From assembly GCA_007922305.1 (NCBI GenBank), contig ML677374.1:11474689-11538688 (forward strand): DNA of 64,000 nucleotides. The letters are read 5' to 3'. Each line of letters begins with the position of its first letter. The stretch's first letter is position 1. A program made the position numbers and the translations under genes. The stretch is from Dermatemys mawii (taxonomy: Eukaryota; Chordata; Testudines; Dermatemydidae). The notes under the pieces are model-generated. The model made no database searches and was not told where the DNA came from. It was given only the letters and a program-made list of their open reading frames with translations. Positions 38,703 through 50,790 of this stretch are shown here, in pieces.

Positions 38703-38987
38703 GGCTTGGTCTACATTAGCAGGGTGGGGGTCAAACTAAGATACACAACTTCAGCTACCTGAATTTCATAGCTGAAGTCGGCACATCTTAGGTCAACTTA
38801 CCTGGCATCCCAACAGTCAGTGGGCTCCCCCATTGACTCTGCTTGGGCCTCTTGGTGAGCTGGAGTGCTGGAGTCGACGGGGAGCGCCTTTGGGGATCGA
38901 TTTACCATTTCTAAACCAGACATGATAAATCAATCCCTGAATGATCGATCACTACACATTGAACTGGCTGGTAGTGAAGACATACCC
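38703..38987 (+). mobile_element. TTA-type self-complementary MITE, copy 2
   Basis: Tips GGCTTGGTCTACATTAG and TAGTGAAGACATACC, both flanked by CTA. The same internal order as copy 1, including actaagatacacaacttcag and a mirrored gctgaagtcggcacatctta. Confidence 0.75.
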
Positions 38988-39220
38988 CTAGAGTCAGTGC
39001 CCAACAGAAAAACCAGCTAGGATGCCAACATTCCAAAACACAGTAGAAACATTAAATAAAAAGGGGAGAGGATCCCCCACATTAGCTGGTAAAGGGCCAT
39101 CACATGGTAGCTCACCAGATGTGCATATCCATTCATGACAATGACTTAGAATCATTCCTACCTAATACTAATGACAGAGTACTTCAGGCAAATTAGAATA
39201 TTCAGTCTGAGGATCTAACA

Positions 39221-39475
39221 CAGGAGTGGGCAAACTTTTTGGCCCCAGGGCCACACTGGGGTTGCAGAATTGTATGGAGGGCCGAGAAGAGAAGGCTGTG
39301 CCTCCCCAAACAGCCTAGCCCTTACCTGGCCCTCTCCCACTTCCCATCCCCTGACTGTCCCCCTCAGAACCTCCGACCCATCCAACCCCCCCTGCTCCCT
39401 CCAGAGACCCCCCACCCAGGACCACCCTAACCCCCCTTGCTCCCTATCCTCTGACTGCCCCAACTACGAAAGTTT
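39221..39475. mobile_element. left part of a CAGGGGTGGGCAAACT-type hAT MITE
   Basis: Starts CAGGAGTGGGCAAACTTTTT, followed by ggccccagggccaca and a C-rich interior. The right end is missing; another element begins about 40 bases on. Related copies at 54560 and 55350. Confidence 0.7.
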
Positions 39476-39515
39476 TTTTTCTCCTGCTGATAACAGCTCA
39501 CTAATTAGCCTCTCT

Positions 39516-39801
39516 GGGTACATCCTCACTACTGTGGGTAGCCGTCGATCTTTTAGCGATCGATTTCTCGCGTCTTGTAAAGATGCGAGAAATCGATCGC
39601 CAGCGCTGCCCCCGTCGACTCCGTAAGTCCAGCTTGACGAGAGGCGTAAGCTGGAGTCGATGGGGGAGCACACCGCCGACTGCTGCCGCCATGAGGACGA
39701 CAGGTGAAGCGGCTACAGATACGCAGACTTCAGCTACGTGATTCACACAACTGAAGTTGCGTATCTGCAGTCGATCCCCCTCCCCTAGTGAAGACAAGCC
39801 C
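39516..39801 (-). mobile_element. TTA-type self-complementary MITE, copy 3, reversed
   Basis: Ends TAGTGAAGACAAGCCC before TTA; the left end is GGGTACATCCTCACTACT. The interior shows gatcgatttctcgcgtcttg mirrored by agatgcgagaaatcgatcgc. No clear duplication at the left edge. Several CpG-rich motifs remain intact, so it is not very old. Confidence 0.65.
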
Positions 39802-39840
39802 TTAGAGTTGGAATGGCAACTTCCACCTTTTCATGTTCTC

Positions 39841-39932
39841 TGTGTGTGTATCTATCTATCTATATCTATATCTATATATCTATCTATATCTATATATATA
39901 TCTATATCTATCTATATCTATATATATATATC
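39841..39932. repeat. compound TATC/TA microsatellite
   Basis: TGTG then (TATC)n, (TATATC)n and (TA)n, about 92 bases. Likely polymorphic. Confidence 0.95.
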
Positions 39933-39939
39933 TCTTCCT

Positions 39940-40045
39940 ATTGTCTGTTCCATTCTATGCATCTGGTGAAGTGGGCTATAGCCCATGAAAGCTTATGCCC
40001 ATATACATTTGTTAGTCTCTAAGATGCCGCAAGTACTCCTCATTC
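39940..40045 (-). repeat. foldback-family retro-repeat fragment
   Basis: Contains ggtgaagtgggctatagccc, then gaaagcttatgcccatatac and ttgttagtctctaagatgcc, the body of the retro-repeat whose tips appear at 1-38 and 35498. The outer tip is missing. Confidence 0.55.
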
Positions 40046-40119
40046 TTTTTGGCCATACAAAATAAATCATCCTAACTTGCTTATCCAGAGCTTATCCTTT
40101 ACTGATATTCCTTTCTTGT

Positions 40120-40322
40120 ACGCAGTTTTGTTGTAGCCATGCCGGTCCCGTATTTAGAGAGACATGGTGGGAGAGGTAATATTTTTCATTGGACTAAATT
40201 ATGTTAGTGAGAGAGACAAGCTTCCGAGCCAACACAGAGAAAGTCTTCTTCAGCTCTGTGAGAGCTTGAAAGCTTGTTTCTCTCGCCAACAGAAGATTAT
40301 CCAAAAAAAGATAATATCTCAC
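40120..40322 (+). mobile_element. 203-bp foldback retro-insertion with 13-bp duplication
   Basis: Exact 13-base flanks attcctttcttgt at 40107-40119 and 40323-40335. After a tip with tgttgtagccatgccggtcc comes an arm at 40172-40224, a loop of about 45 bases, and an inverted arm at 40270-40322 that ends exactly at the junction. Same architecture as 35476-35574 in the opposite orientation. Confidence 0.8.
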
Positions 40323-40764
40323 ATTCCTTTCTTGTGAAGGTTAGAATATTTAATTGGGCAAATATTTTTTTGATTATTGGAATAAATGACATGCTACTTA
40401 TGGTCTTTGAGATCATCCATGAACTGGGAAACTATTTGGCTGTGGCTTTTGTAGTTTTTCTATAAAGCTTGGTCTAATGGCATAAAGAGAATTCAGGTTC
40501 ATAATTTTTTTATGCCTCTCCTTGTGCCTCTCAATATCTGATGTTAAAATGCAAGAGTAAGGTAAAATACAATAAAGAACTCCCTGTGGAACTTTTGTAG
40601 ATCTGATGGTGGAATTCTCATAATTTAATATAGATTCATACTTGACCATAAACAAATGCATGAAGGAAGAGAACATTCTATATGTAAAAAGATGTATTAT
40701 TAATTATACCTTGCACTTTTGCTGAAGTCTCTTTCACTATCTGGCAACTTCTGTCCTTAGGTGT

Positions 40765-40950
40765 TCCCCATCAGCATATCAGAGCACTTCATGAATTTAT
40801 CCTCCCAACATCCCTATGAAGTAGGGAAGATTTATTTTCCCTATTTTTCACATGGGAAACTGAGGCACACAGACAAAATGTCTTCTCCATGGTCATACAG
40901 GGAGTCTGTGGCAGAGCTGGAAATTGAGCTTACATCTTCTGAGGAAGGTC
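40765..40950 (-). repeat. MIR SINE
   Basis: The plus strand reads tgaagtagggaagatttatt, then catgggaaactgaggcacac and gtggcagagctggaaattga: a reversed MIR. Confidence 0.7.
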
Positions 40951-40964
40951 TGCATTTAAAGTTT

Positions 40965-41240
40965 AGATGGACATAGCTATGTTGCTCAGGGATCTGAAAA
41001 ATTCACACCCCTGAATACCAAAGCTATGCCAACCTAACGCCCAGTGCAGACACGGCAAGGCTGATGGAACGATTCCGTCAACCTATCTCCTGCCACTCAG
41101 AGAAGGCGGATTACCTGCAACGACATAAATAAACCTTCCACCGTTGCTGTAGGAAGTGTCTACACTCTGTCACTACAGCGGCATAGCTACAGCTCCTTAG
41201 ATGTGCTGCTGTAGCTCCTGTGGTATCGACAAGCCCAGAG
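40965..41240. repeat. degraded self-complementary MITE
   Basis: Contains atagctatgttgctcaggga with ttcacacccctgaatacca, and a later cagcggcatagctacagctc: a sauropsid MITE family with many internal mirror segments. No clear termini. Confidence 0.5.
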
Positions 41241-43451
41241 TCTCACTCATGAGTTTAACCACAACCTTCATCCCCTTTAATTAAGGCATTAATTATTTAA
41301 GCTCCACAAGTCCCCATCTGAGGTTTGGGGCACCTATCCGAGCAACAGAATGCTGGTTAGTACTATTAGCCCTTTAAACTGTGGTGCACAAAAGTTAAGT
41401 GGTTAACCCCAAGGCCACTGGGATGGAAGAATAAAAGCCAGGAGTCCAGACTAAAATCACTAGACAACTTTTTTCAACCTTTAATTCTCAGATTGAGGTT
41501 ACAGATGAGAAATGTTTTAGAAGTATGAAAAATGCTCTATCAGAAAATAGCTGAACACAGACATGCTATTCTGAAAATAAGCACTTAATATAGCCAGTGG
41601 CCTTGATGAAGGTCTGTGTACAGTACTTTACATAAAGTAACTTGAGTAGGTGTTTATGTAAATCCCACACATTTTTAAAACTACAAACCATGCACGTATG
41701 TTACCATTGTAACTGAGGGACTAACCAGTCATAGTAGAGGCAAGTTTTCTTCTCTGTTGAATCAGTGGTAGTACAGATTCGTATTTGTTATTTGCATATA
41801 CAATGTATAGTTGGGTATATTTCTGATGCATACCAAATACAAAATGCATCCTATACACATACATCAATGAGGTCAGTGAGAGTTTACATAGGAGATGTTC
41901 AGCTCAACCAGTATTCAACCACATGGACACAAGATATAGCAGTGTCCAAACCAGAGAGTTGGGAATCTGGATTAAAAATTCCCCAGAGTTCAAAGATGTT
42001 TGGATCCGTTATTTTGTTCTGGGCCCTTCATTATTAGGGGACCCTTTTCAATATAGACATAATTTGTTTGCACTGACATGTATGTTTTATTGATACAGCC
42101 GTGAAGCCATGGGAGATGAGGTCTTACATATCAACATCCAGTGCTGAGTTGATTGGGCAGAATGCTCTTCCCATGATCAGCCTGCAAATCACAATAGCTG
42201 AAATATAATACGTTATAAATCATGCTATAATCTTCTTTTAACCTGTTGATTAGGCTTTTATTGCATAGAGGCGCATATGTCTTCATGTGTAACCATGCTT
42301 GCTTTATGTTCTCTAATCCAGTTCCCACTTTTTTCCCCTTGTAATACATTGTTGCACAAGTATGAACTACAGCATCTTTATTATTTGCTGTCTTCAAATC
42401 TCAGCAGAAAAGCAAAATCCTTACAATTCTCCCTAAACTATAGATACACATGTAATTCCATAAATTAAACCTATTGATCTGAAGAATGTTCAATTCACTT
42501 GCTCCGCACAAATATCAAGTTTACTCAGGATATTAATTGATCCTCATTTTCATCTGCAAAGCTTATGAACAGGCTTAAAAGAAAGAAAACCTTCAGACTG
42601 CTATTCATGATGCACTTTCCTAATCATGCTGCATTCTCTGATGTGGAGGCTTATTTTAGTTTGTATTTTGCTGATTCAGTTGCACATGTCTTCTTGTAAA
42701 AGGAGTTATCAATAGAAAATCAATTACATAATTTATGAAGTAGAGGGAAAAGTAGAACCTCTTTCTCCACACAAACATTTTCTTAAATGGCTTAAAATAG
42801 GATGGGACACTGATAGCTTAATGCTTAAAGAATTCAGAACACATGTATTCAGGCAAATATTGTCTCTCTGATCTTTAGGAAATGCAATAAGGAAAAAATT
42901 AAGGTAAATAAATTAGAGGTTTAAGCAAGATATATTTGAAAGCTTTTCCAATGAAATTTGCATTTTAATGTACCTATTTCATTTCCAGCACACAGTAGTA
43001 TTTTTTCTCATTTGACAAATTATAAAATAAGGAAGTGCTAAAATATGCATTATAATTTAACTATACAAGTGTATAGGGACATTTTAAAATGTACATTATT
43101 TACTAAATAGGAGCAGTAATGTTCCATCAACAAATGATCTCCTGAGCAATATGTAAAAATAAAACATAACAAAATAAGATGGTTTTTGTAAATTGTTTCC
43201 ATAATTAAGTTATTGCAAAGCAAGTAGAAACCAGTAATGAAGGTACCACAGTCGTTATGAAATTACCAACAGCAATGAGGCTCCCCTCACCCCATCCCCC
43301 CACAAATAGAATCACTGAATTTTATAATTGAAAAGAAATGAACACGCACAATTTTAAGAAAAGCAAAACCAAATATCACAAAGTATACGTTGTTAATTTA
43401 TTTTCACAATTATAGTTTAGCTGTATTTATTCATGATAATATAGTAACTTC

Positions 43452-43570
43452 TATTTATGGCCCAGATTCAGCAAAACATATCAACACGTGATTAACTTCA
43501 AGCACATGACTCATGCTATCCCTATTCGGCACTGCACTGAAGCACTTAATTTAACAGAACCAGGCCCTCT
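43452..43570. repeat. palindromic MITE remnant
   Basis: Starts ggcccagattcagcaaaaca and ends with the mirror gcacttaatttaacagaacc. A half copy of the same family is at 57560-57640. Confidence 0.5.
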
Positions 43571-44293
43571 CTGTTAATAAATGTTCTATACTATGTTTTG
43601 TAAAAATAACGTTTGTTTTGGTAATATGAGACTTTATAGCACATTTCTGCTATGAAATGTTTAAGAAGTAGGAAACATTGGTTATTGTTGTCAATAAGTA
43701 GTACTGATCAGAAAATTGACCATTAGTGATATCTACTGTGCAGAAGATATGTGTGTGTGTCTATATATATTTTTAAGTAAATGAAAATTCATGTCTTCCT
43801 AAAACGTCAGAGTTATTACTCATGCTGCAAATCATGACCACAGACAATTTCATCACAGCCATGGAAATAAAACCCAGAGAGTCTTATTCCAAAAGCAGTC
43901 TTCTATCAACTAAGCTAAAGGAGACGATCCAGTGCTTGTTAGCAGTGGAGGGCTTAGGACCCATAGTTAAAGCAATTCTGATTCCATCCTGTAGCTGGCA
44001 GCAATACCCATACACATCTGCCAAATACAGTATCTTTGAACACATACATATAAAATTCTGGTTGAAAAATAACGGTACAGGCTGGACAATTAACTCCCAA
44101 TTTCAAACAAACCAACTCATTTTATTTTTACCTTTTCTCTATCCATTGCTATATTCAGATTTTGATTTGTTTTTATCTACAAGGTATTATAAAACTCAAA
44201 ATAAAAACCTTTAGTTATGTGATGATCTTTAAATTTTATTCATTTTAAACGGGGTTATATACAAGTAATCAGGTCTCAGAACCCTGTGCGAGT

Positions 44294-44935
44294 TGTGACA
44301 AAGCTCCAAGTTTGTACTTGTGGGTCCTGCGCTTCCTGGCAGATTTAGGGGCCTCAGAAACTCATCTAGGCCCCAGAGTGACCTCCCTTTCTCAGTATAA
44401 TTGGCAAGAGTCACCGCCTAGTGAGTTACCTTCATCACAGGCCAGTATGGAAGGTGGAAAAAAGGGGTGAGCCTGGGCCCGCCCTCTACTCCGGGCTCCA
44501 GCCCAGGGACCCTAATAGTATCAGCTAAGATGGCTGACCTTTTATCCACAAAACACAATACAATTCCCTGGGCTACTTCCCCACAGCAGTCCCTGCTTCT
44601 TCAAACTCCACTTCACCCTTACCTCAGGGCCTCCTTCCTTCTGGATGATATGTTGTCCACCACTCAGTCTCACCAACAGCACAACTTCCTCCCACAGCTC
44701 CTGACACCCCCACCCACCTGACTAACTGGGAGGTTTTTAACTGGTTTCAGCCAGTGCCTGATTGGCTTCAGTTGTCCCAATCAGGCTAGCTGTTTCTACT
44801 CCTTTCTAGAAGCTTCCTGATTGGCCTGGAGTAGTCTTTGTTTGGCTATCCAGGGAACAGGGACCTGCACATTCTGAGGCTGATATACCTGCCTTCCAGC
44901 ACTCTCCTATACCCTTCTGGTCTAACTCAGTCACA
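44294..44935. repeat. 642-base LTR-like block, unclassified
   Basis: Begins TGTGACAAAGCTCC and ends CTCAGTCACA, so it has TG..CA tips with a 6-base inverted repeat (TGTGAC/GTCACA). The four-base flanks gagt and gagc agree at three positions. GC-richer than its surroundings. I recall a frequent turtle repeat like this but cannot name it. The orientation is unclear. Confidence 0.45.
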
Positions 44936-47290
44936 GAGCATAGACCATGTAGTTAACTCTTATTTGCATTTAAATGTGCCTTATGTTTAATAAAAATAAA
45001 ACTCTCATCCTGTTTTCCTGTTCTCTTATCATTCTTCATAGATGAGTCAATATTGTTGCTTGAGTTCCTCAGCAATTAAACCTGCAAACTATCAGCTTTT
45101 TCCTTCAGCACCAATTACATGCCAGAACATACAACGAGAAAGTAACCCTGGCCTGCAATTCAAGGCTTTGTGGGTGACGTGGAACCTCTGGGTAGCACTT
45201 TGAGCACTTCTGGTCTAATGGAAAAGACTCTTTTCCAGGTAGAATATGAGGATAGAAGCCAATTTCATCTTAGGTCAAAGGTGTAAATAAGTTGAATGGC
45301 CTTATCCAAGACTCGTTTGTGTGCAACACAAAACCATACATGTTGTTATTTGATGCACCAATCCACACCAGTAGTAGAATTTGAACCACACACATTCAGC
45401 TCTGCCACTCAAGCCTAAGGCTCATTAGCTGACAGAGGTAGTAGGCTGTTATCCTCTATGTGGACATAATTTACACTTCATAACAGCATGTTTTATTGAC
45501 ATGACCAGCAGTTTTGCTCAGTTGGTGACTGGGATCAGACTGGAATCAGTGTTGCAAAAGATTAGGATTGAAGTTTCACAACCATTTTGAGGATGTTTGC
45601 ATGGCATCAAAACCAGCTTTATACCTGACGTGATCCAATACTATTATTACCCTCCTTTCAGAAAGGGGTCCAGACTGAAACCCTGAATCCAAACTCTTAA
45701 AACCAAGGACAGTTCAGCTCTGGAGCTGAGCTACTTTTATTCAGGAAAAAGCCATGCACTCCTTTTTTATCTTTTTCTTAAAATAACAAAAGCAAGAAAA
45801 AGTGCCACTGAGTAGCACAAATTGCTACCGATGAACAGTTCGAGTCTGTGGGCATTACAATTGCCAAGTAGTCTCCAGCAGAGCCGAGCATGTTTTTACA
45901 GTGATATTTAAAATTAATACATGCTTTATAATGCTTATCAGCCACGGTTTTTTTAAACAGTTTTCCTTACTAATGCTGCAATTTTAAATCCATTTAGGCT
46001 AATTTCCTTCGACTTGAATCTATTTTAATCAGAGACCAGGACACTTGACTTAAATGGTTTTTATAAAACTCTTGATAAAAATCAACAATAAAAGAGCATT
46101 AGAAAAATAGAGAAGAAATCTTGGAATAAAAAGTGAGGGGGGAAATTAAAGTCCTAACCATTCCCCAGCCAGACAAAACACCCACATAAAATGCCAGGAT
46201 ACTCAATCCCTGAAGAACCAAGTGTAAAAATATACTACAGAATGCTTCCCAGAGACAAACACAAAATTACTGTGCCCAAAAATGCCCCATATCAACCCTC
46301 TCTCAAAATATTATCCAAGTCCCACAATCATATACGTAACAAACACACAAATTCAATGGGAGGGAAATACAAAATAACACACACCAGCTGTGACTGTTGT
46401 TTCAACAGAAGAATAAACAGGAGTTGTGATAAGCTATAGAAGTCAATGAATTCGACACCCCCGCCCAACATCTCAAAGAACATTAATTCCCAAACTCAAC
46501 TCACAAATGAACTGTGGCTGTGCTAGAGGTAAGAATTCTGGATGTGAAAGTTTGTGTAAACAGCTCATATTCAGGTGTTAGACAAGGCTCCCCTGAAAGA
46601 GTTTTTCAGTGTAGTAGGATTTGTAAATCCAGTAGCTAGAGGTGCACACCCTTTGATGTGTATCTGCAGTTCACATCAATGAACCTGCTTCAGTCCCTTT
46701 GAAAAATCACCTAAATATTTCTGTTCAGGGGGACTTGGAAACCATTGGTTGCTACCTGAAACTTATCCAGCATCCATGCAAGTAAAAGACTTCAGCTTAT
46801 CATGACATTAAGTCCTTAACCTTTTCCCTGCATGCGGTATGTATTTTACGTATCTCCTTTTCACATGATTATTAGTGGTCTGCAGATTCCAAGTAATATC
46901 TTTGTCACTAGTCTAAGGACATGGAATGTGGATATATATCTTTTGTGTCTTAATCTTTCTAGACACATTTTATCAGAGCCTCCACCAATATCACCCACAA
47001 ACTGACACTTTCCCGTTTCAGTGAACATTCTGTAAGACATATCTAAAATTAAGTTTAATAAAAATAAGCTTTAGTGATGTCTGTTCCCAGACTCTTAACA
47101 AAATGATTTGGCATCTCATTTGTCTACCCTTCTCTATGTGCTTAGCAGGTAAATGAAATATCTCATCATTATAATCTTAAAATTTATCTGAAAAAAAGAG
47201 TACAATGCCAGTCAGAGACATTTGGATCCTCCATTGAAAAGCATCTGTGCTGAAGTAGCATTCCCCCATGAGCTAATTGTGTTCTAATAT

Positions 47291-47900
47291 AGAATCATAG
47301 AAATGTAGGACTGGACGGAACCTCAATAGGTCATCTAGGCCAGATCCCTGCACTGAAGCAGAACTAAGTACTATCTCGACCGTCCCTGACAGGTGTTTGT
47401 CTCACCTGCTCTTAAAAACCTCCAGTGATGGAGATTCCACAACCTTCCTACGCAATTTCTTCCAGTGCTCAACCACTCTGACACTTAGGGAGTTTTTCTT
47501 AGTGTCTAACCTAAATCTATTTTGCTGCAATTTAAGCCCATTACTTCTTATCCTGATCTCAGTGGTTAAGTAGGGCAATTTAGCACCCTCTTCTTTATAA
47601 CAACCTTTTACAAATTTGAAGACTTATGTCTCGCCTCAGTCTTCTCTTCTTCAGACTAAATAAACCCATTTTTTTCAATCTTTCCTCATATGTCATGTTT
47701 TCTAGACGTTTAATCATTTTTATTGTTCTCCTCTGGATTTTCTCCAACTTGTCCACACTTTGCCCAAAGTGTGGTGCCCAGAACAGCATGGTACTCCAGC
47801 TGAGGTCTTATCAGTCCTGAGTAGAGTGGAAGAATTACTTCTTGTGCCTGGCTTACAATACTCCTGCTAATACATCCTATCCTAACTGTCAAAGTGATTA
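47291..47900 (-). mobile_element. 5'-truncated CR1 LINE with frameshifted ORF2 end
   Basis: On the minus strand the ORF2 C-terminus appears in two overlapping frames: EVILPLYSGLIRPQLEY (47892-47710) and KIQRRTIKMIKRLENMTYEE (47789-47595). The 3' UTR runs to 47291. Confidence 0.85.
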
Positions 47901-47904
47901 ATCA

Positions 47905-48067
47905 TGGAATAAATTGCTTAGGGAAATTGTGGAATCTCCATCATTTGAGATTTTTAAGAGCAGGTTGGACAAACACCTGTCAGGAATGGTCTAGATAACA
48001 CTTGGTCCTGCCCTGAGTACAGGGAACTGGACTAAAAGACCTCTTGAGATCCCTTCCAGTTCTACGA
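47905..48067 (+). repeat. CR1 LINE 3' fragment, opposite to its neighbour
   Basis: Reads aattgcttagggaaattgtg, ggaatctccatcatttgaga, then agacctcttgagatcccttc. It is the same part of CR1 as 47291-47470 but in the plus orientation, so the two make an inverted pair. Confidence 0.8.
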
Positions 48068-48137
48068 AGGAAATCAGCACAGCTGGCTTATTGCTCACAT
48101 TGGTGGTTCTGAGATGTTGATAATAAAAGATACTTAC

Positions 48138-48321
48138 TTGGTTGGACGATAATCCGGTATGGAACGATCCAGTGAAATTTTCTCACTGAGGTAGGAATTA
48201 TAGCCATATTTCTCGTGTGGCCCTTTAGCTTTCTCTTCCTCTGCCGGAGAAAGGGTGGCAGGAAGCCCACCTTTACCACGCCCACCGTAGCCTTCAATGA
48301 GACCAAGCGACTTAGACAAAC
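48138..48321 (-). CDS. GALNT17: GALNT17 stem-region exon (probably coding exon 2)
   Basis: This exon encodes 60 whole residues of the lumenal stem joining the Golgi membrane anchor to the catalytic domain of a polypeptide GalNAc-transferase. The minus strand shows a pyrimidine-rich tract and cag-type acceptor (cccaag) before 48321 and a strong donor, AA|gtaagt, after 48138. It enters in phase 1 (completing a Gly codon) and leaves in phase 2; the AA left over plus the first G of the next exon makes a Lys codon. The peptide starts LSKSLGLIEGYGGRGKGG, has a Glu/Lys-rich patch (PAEEEKAKG) and ends SLDRSIPDYRPT. This matches the GALNT17 stem as I know it, and stems differ strongly between paralogues, so it is the best evidence for GALNT17 over GALNT9 or GALNT18. 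The preceding exon with the signal anchor is not in the window. A CR1 fragment ends only 70 bases beyond the donor. Confidence 0.93.
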
Positions 48322-49334
48322 CTTGGGAAAGAAAAAAATTATAATTTTGTATAGTGCTTATATATCAAATCACCATCACTGCCCTTCCATGGGGTGGTAG
48401 GTAGATGCTCTTCTTAGTAGCTGCAGCCAAATAGTTACACATTTCTCCTGGCAATAAGTGAACATCTGTACAGACCAGCAAATAAGATGAAGGGTACTTT
48501 AATTAAGGACTAAAGTTAGAGATAGTACATTTTCACAAAGGATATACTTTTGTGTGTCTGTTTGTTCATATATCTACTAATTTAGCCTCCATCACTATTG
48601 CATGTAAGTGCCTCCCAGTCATGCAGGAAGGGGAGTTGAGAAATTCATCATCTGCAGTGATATACCACCATCAGTTAACCAAAATGCAGTCCTGGAAAAA
48701 GGTTCCCCATCAGTAGTCAACAAGATGATCCCTCCTGGAGAACTGTACATACTGAAAACTCTGTTTAGTTGTTAGAGAAGTTATGATTATTTATACCTAC
48801 TTCCCTTTCTCAGTGGAGTAATTACATATAAGGTTAGATGTCCCCAGGAGGAGAATGGGCTGAACGCAGAATAAGAATAGAAACAAGTTGGGTAAGTGCC
48901 AAGTGAATAAATTTTTTACTTAGTATGAACAGTGAATAGCATACAAATGTTGATTTAAAAACAATTTTCCCTCCTAGCTTTCTTAAAGTGCAACAACATT
49001 CCTAGACCTTTATCAAAAGGATTTATTCATTCATATCCATGTAGCTGTAGGAATTAAACAAGCTTCAAGAATGAATCAAGGAAAATAATAATAATAACGT
49101 TTGAGGAGGTTGTGGGAAACCAAGTTAAGACTTGCTTCATTAGTGATATATAGCACCCGACATTTTAACATTTTTCACTAGTGGAGATTCAGACCTTTTT
49201 CTTTCGCAGATGCTAAGAAGTTTGATGGATGATTTTTTTTAAACCTTGACATTTCCTTCTTCATTTCTATTTCCGAGAGCCCTGATTCGCAAAGCAGGGC
49301 TCTCCATCACATTGCTAATGCTTAAGACAAGAGA

Positions 49335-49560
49335 AGATGGTCTTGTAACTAAAGCACAATAGTCAGAATTCAGAGATCAGAGTTCTACTCCCAAATTTGC
49401 CATGGACATCATGTGCAACCTTGGGCAGATGACTTAGCCTCTTTATGCCTCAGGTTCCCCATTTTCAAGATAGGGATTTTAAATACTTCTCTCCCTTAAC
49501 AAAAATCATTTGTGAGGATAAATCACCGTGATATCTTCTGACAGGAGGTGTTATTATTGC
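49335..49560 (+). repeat. MIR SINE
   Basis: Head cttgtaactaaagcacaata, then caaccttgggcagatgactt, tgcctcaggttccccatttt and a tattattg tail. Confidence 0.75.
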
Positions 49561-50790
49561 CACAGCTTCTGACAAGGGATCTCTGTCTTGCCAACTCTCC
49601 AGATTTTATCATGAGTCTCATGATATTTAAGGCCTGGAGTCATGCAAGTATGTGGAAATCTCAAAAAATAGAATGCAAAATGAACCCCCACCCTCACCCC
49701 AAAAAATTATTATTTAAAAAATATCCTCATGATTTTTAAGCTACTTGAGATTTTTGGGGACTGACTTATAATAGCTGGGGTTAGCAATACTATAGAACGA
49801 GGCCTCACCCTTTACTTTTAGGAAAGCCTGGACCATATTCTGATCTCACTAACACCAGTGAAAATTCAGAGTAACTCCCCAATGGAGATGTACTCCAGAT
49901 TTAGACCCATAATTTTAATTCATTCTTCTTTACCCCGTTCATGAAATATCTCTACTGAGAACTCTCTGTGATAAGTGAAATTACCCTACTCTCTACCGTG
50001 CTATTTCTTAGCTGGTAAGAACATAGCACAGAGTTATGTAATATTCCCAGGAAGACTTGCATACAGTCACATTTTATTATAGGTGTCTTAAGCTCCTGCC
50101 GGTTAGCCTTTAAAGCTCTGACCCCTTAACCTTCCTGGGCTTTATTTATTTATTTACTTAATTAACAACTGTGTTCTTCCCTTGCAACATTTACCATTAT
50201 TGTTTTTTTAAAAAAATAGGTTTCAGAAGCACTTAATAGAATTATGAGCACTCCATGAAAAAGTGCTGAGCTAATGGTTTTTTCTTCCTCTTTGGAGACC
50301 CCTTAGATGACCCTGAGGCTACATGTTGACAGGGTTTGGAGCCTTATCTACCTTACAGGTTTTTTTAAAAGCAAAAGCTCCCTAGAGTTGCTAGACCCAG
50401 CATAACTCACCAGTATGGAATGGTTGTCAGAACTGTTAATATCCTGTCTCACTGTAAGGGTGCGCAAGACATTGTTACGGTAGAGTGCTAAGGGCGCTCT
50501 CAATCTCGACTCCAGGAAAGGAAGGGGTGCTCATCCCCCCACCCCACTCCTGGGGGGAGATCATTCCCCCCCCCACTCCTGGGAGGGAAAGGGTGTTCAT
50601 TTCCTCCCCACACTCCTGGGAAGGAAAGGGTACTTTCGGCCATTGTTATCAGTCCCTGCCTTGTTATCGCATATTTCACAGGCCGGAGATAATTGGTTCT
50701 CACTGCCTGCTCGCCTTGTAATGAGACACCTGCTTGCATTATGTAATACTAACAAGACAGAAACAAGGTATTAGTTATTCATGAGGAATG

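Larger units (their letters stand above)
28206..48137 (-). other. GALNT17: GALNT17 intron 2
   Basis: A 19932-base intron, rich in mobile DNA: the 1.7 kb hAT relic, three CR1 pieces, hAT MITEs, two copies of the TTA-type MITE, two foldback retro-insertions, a TATC-type microsatellite and a 642-base LTR-like block. The stretches 32930-34200, 35790-37900, 41250-43450 and 45000-47280 show no recognisable element apart from the weak signals listed elsewhere. Confidence 0.9.

Noticed and set aside
47291..48067. CR1 twin-priming inversion
   Set aside because: Both halves contain the 3' end, so they are better explained as two insertions than as one inverted copy.
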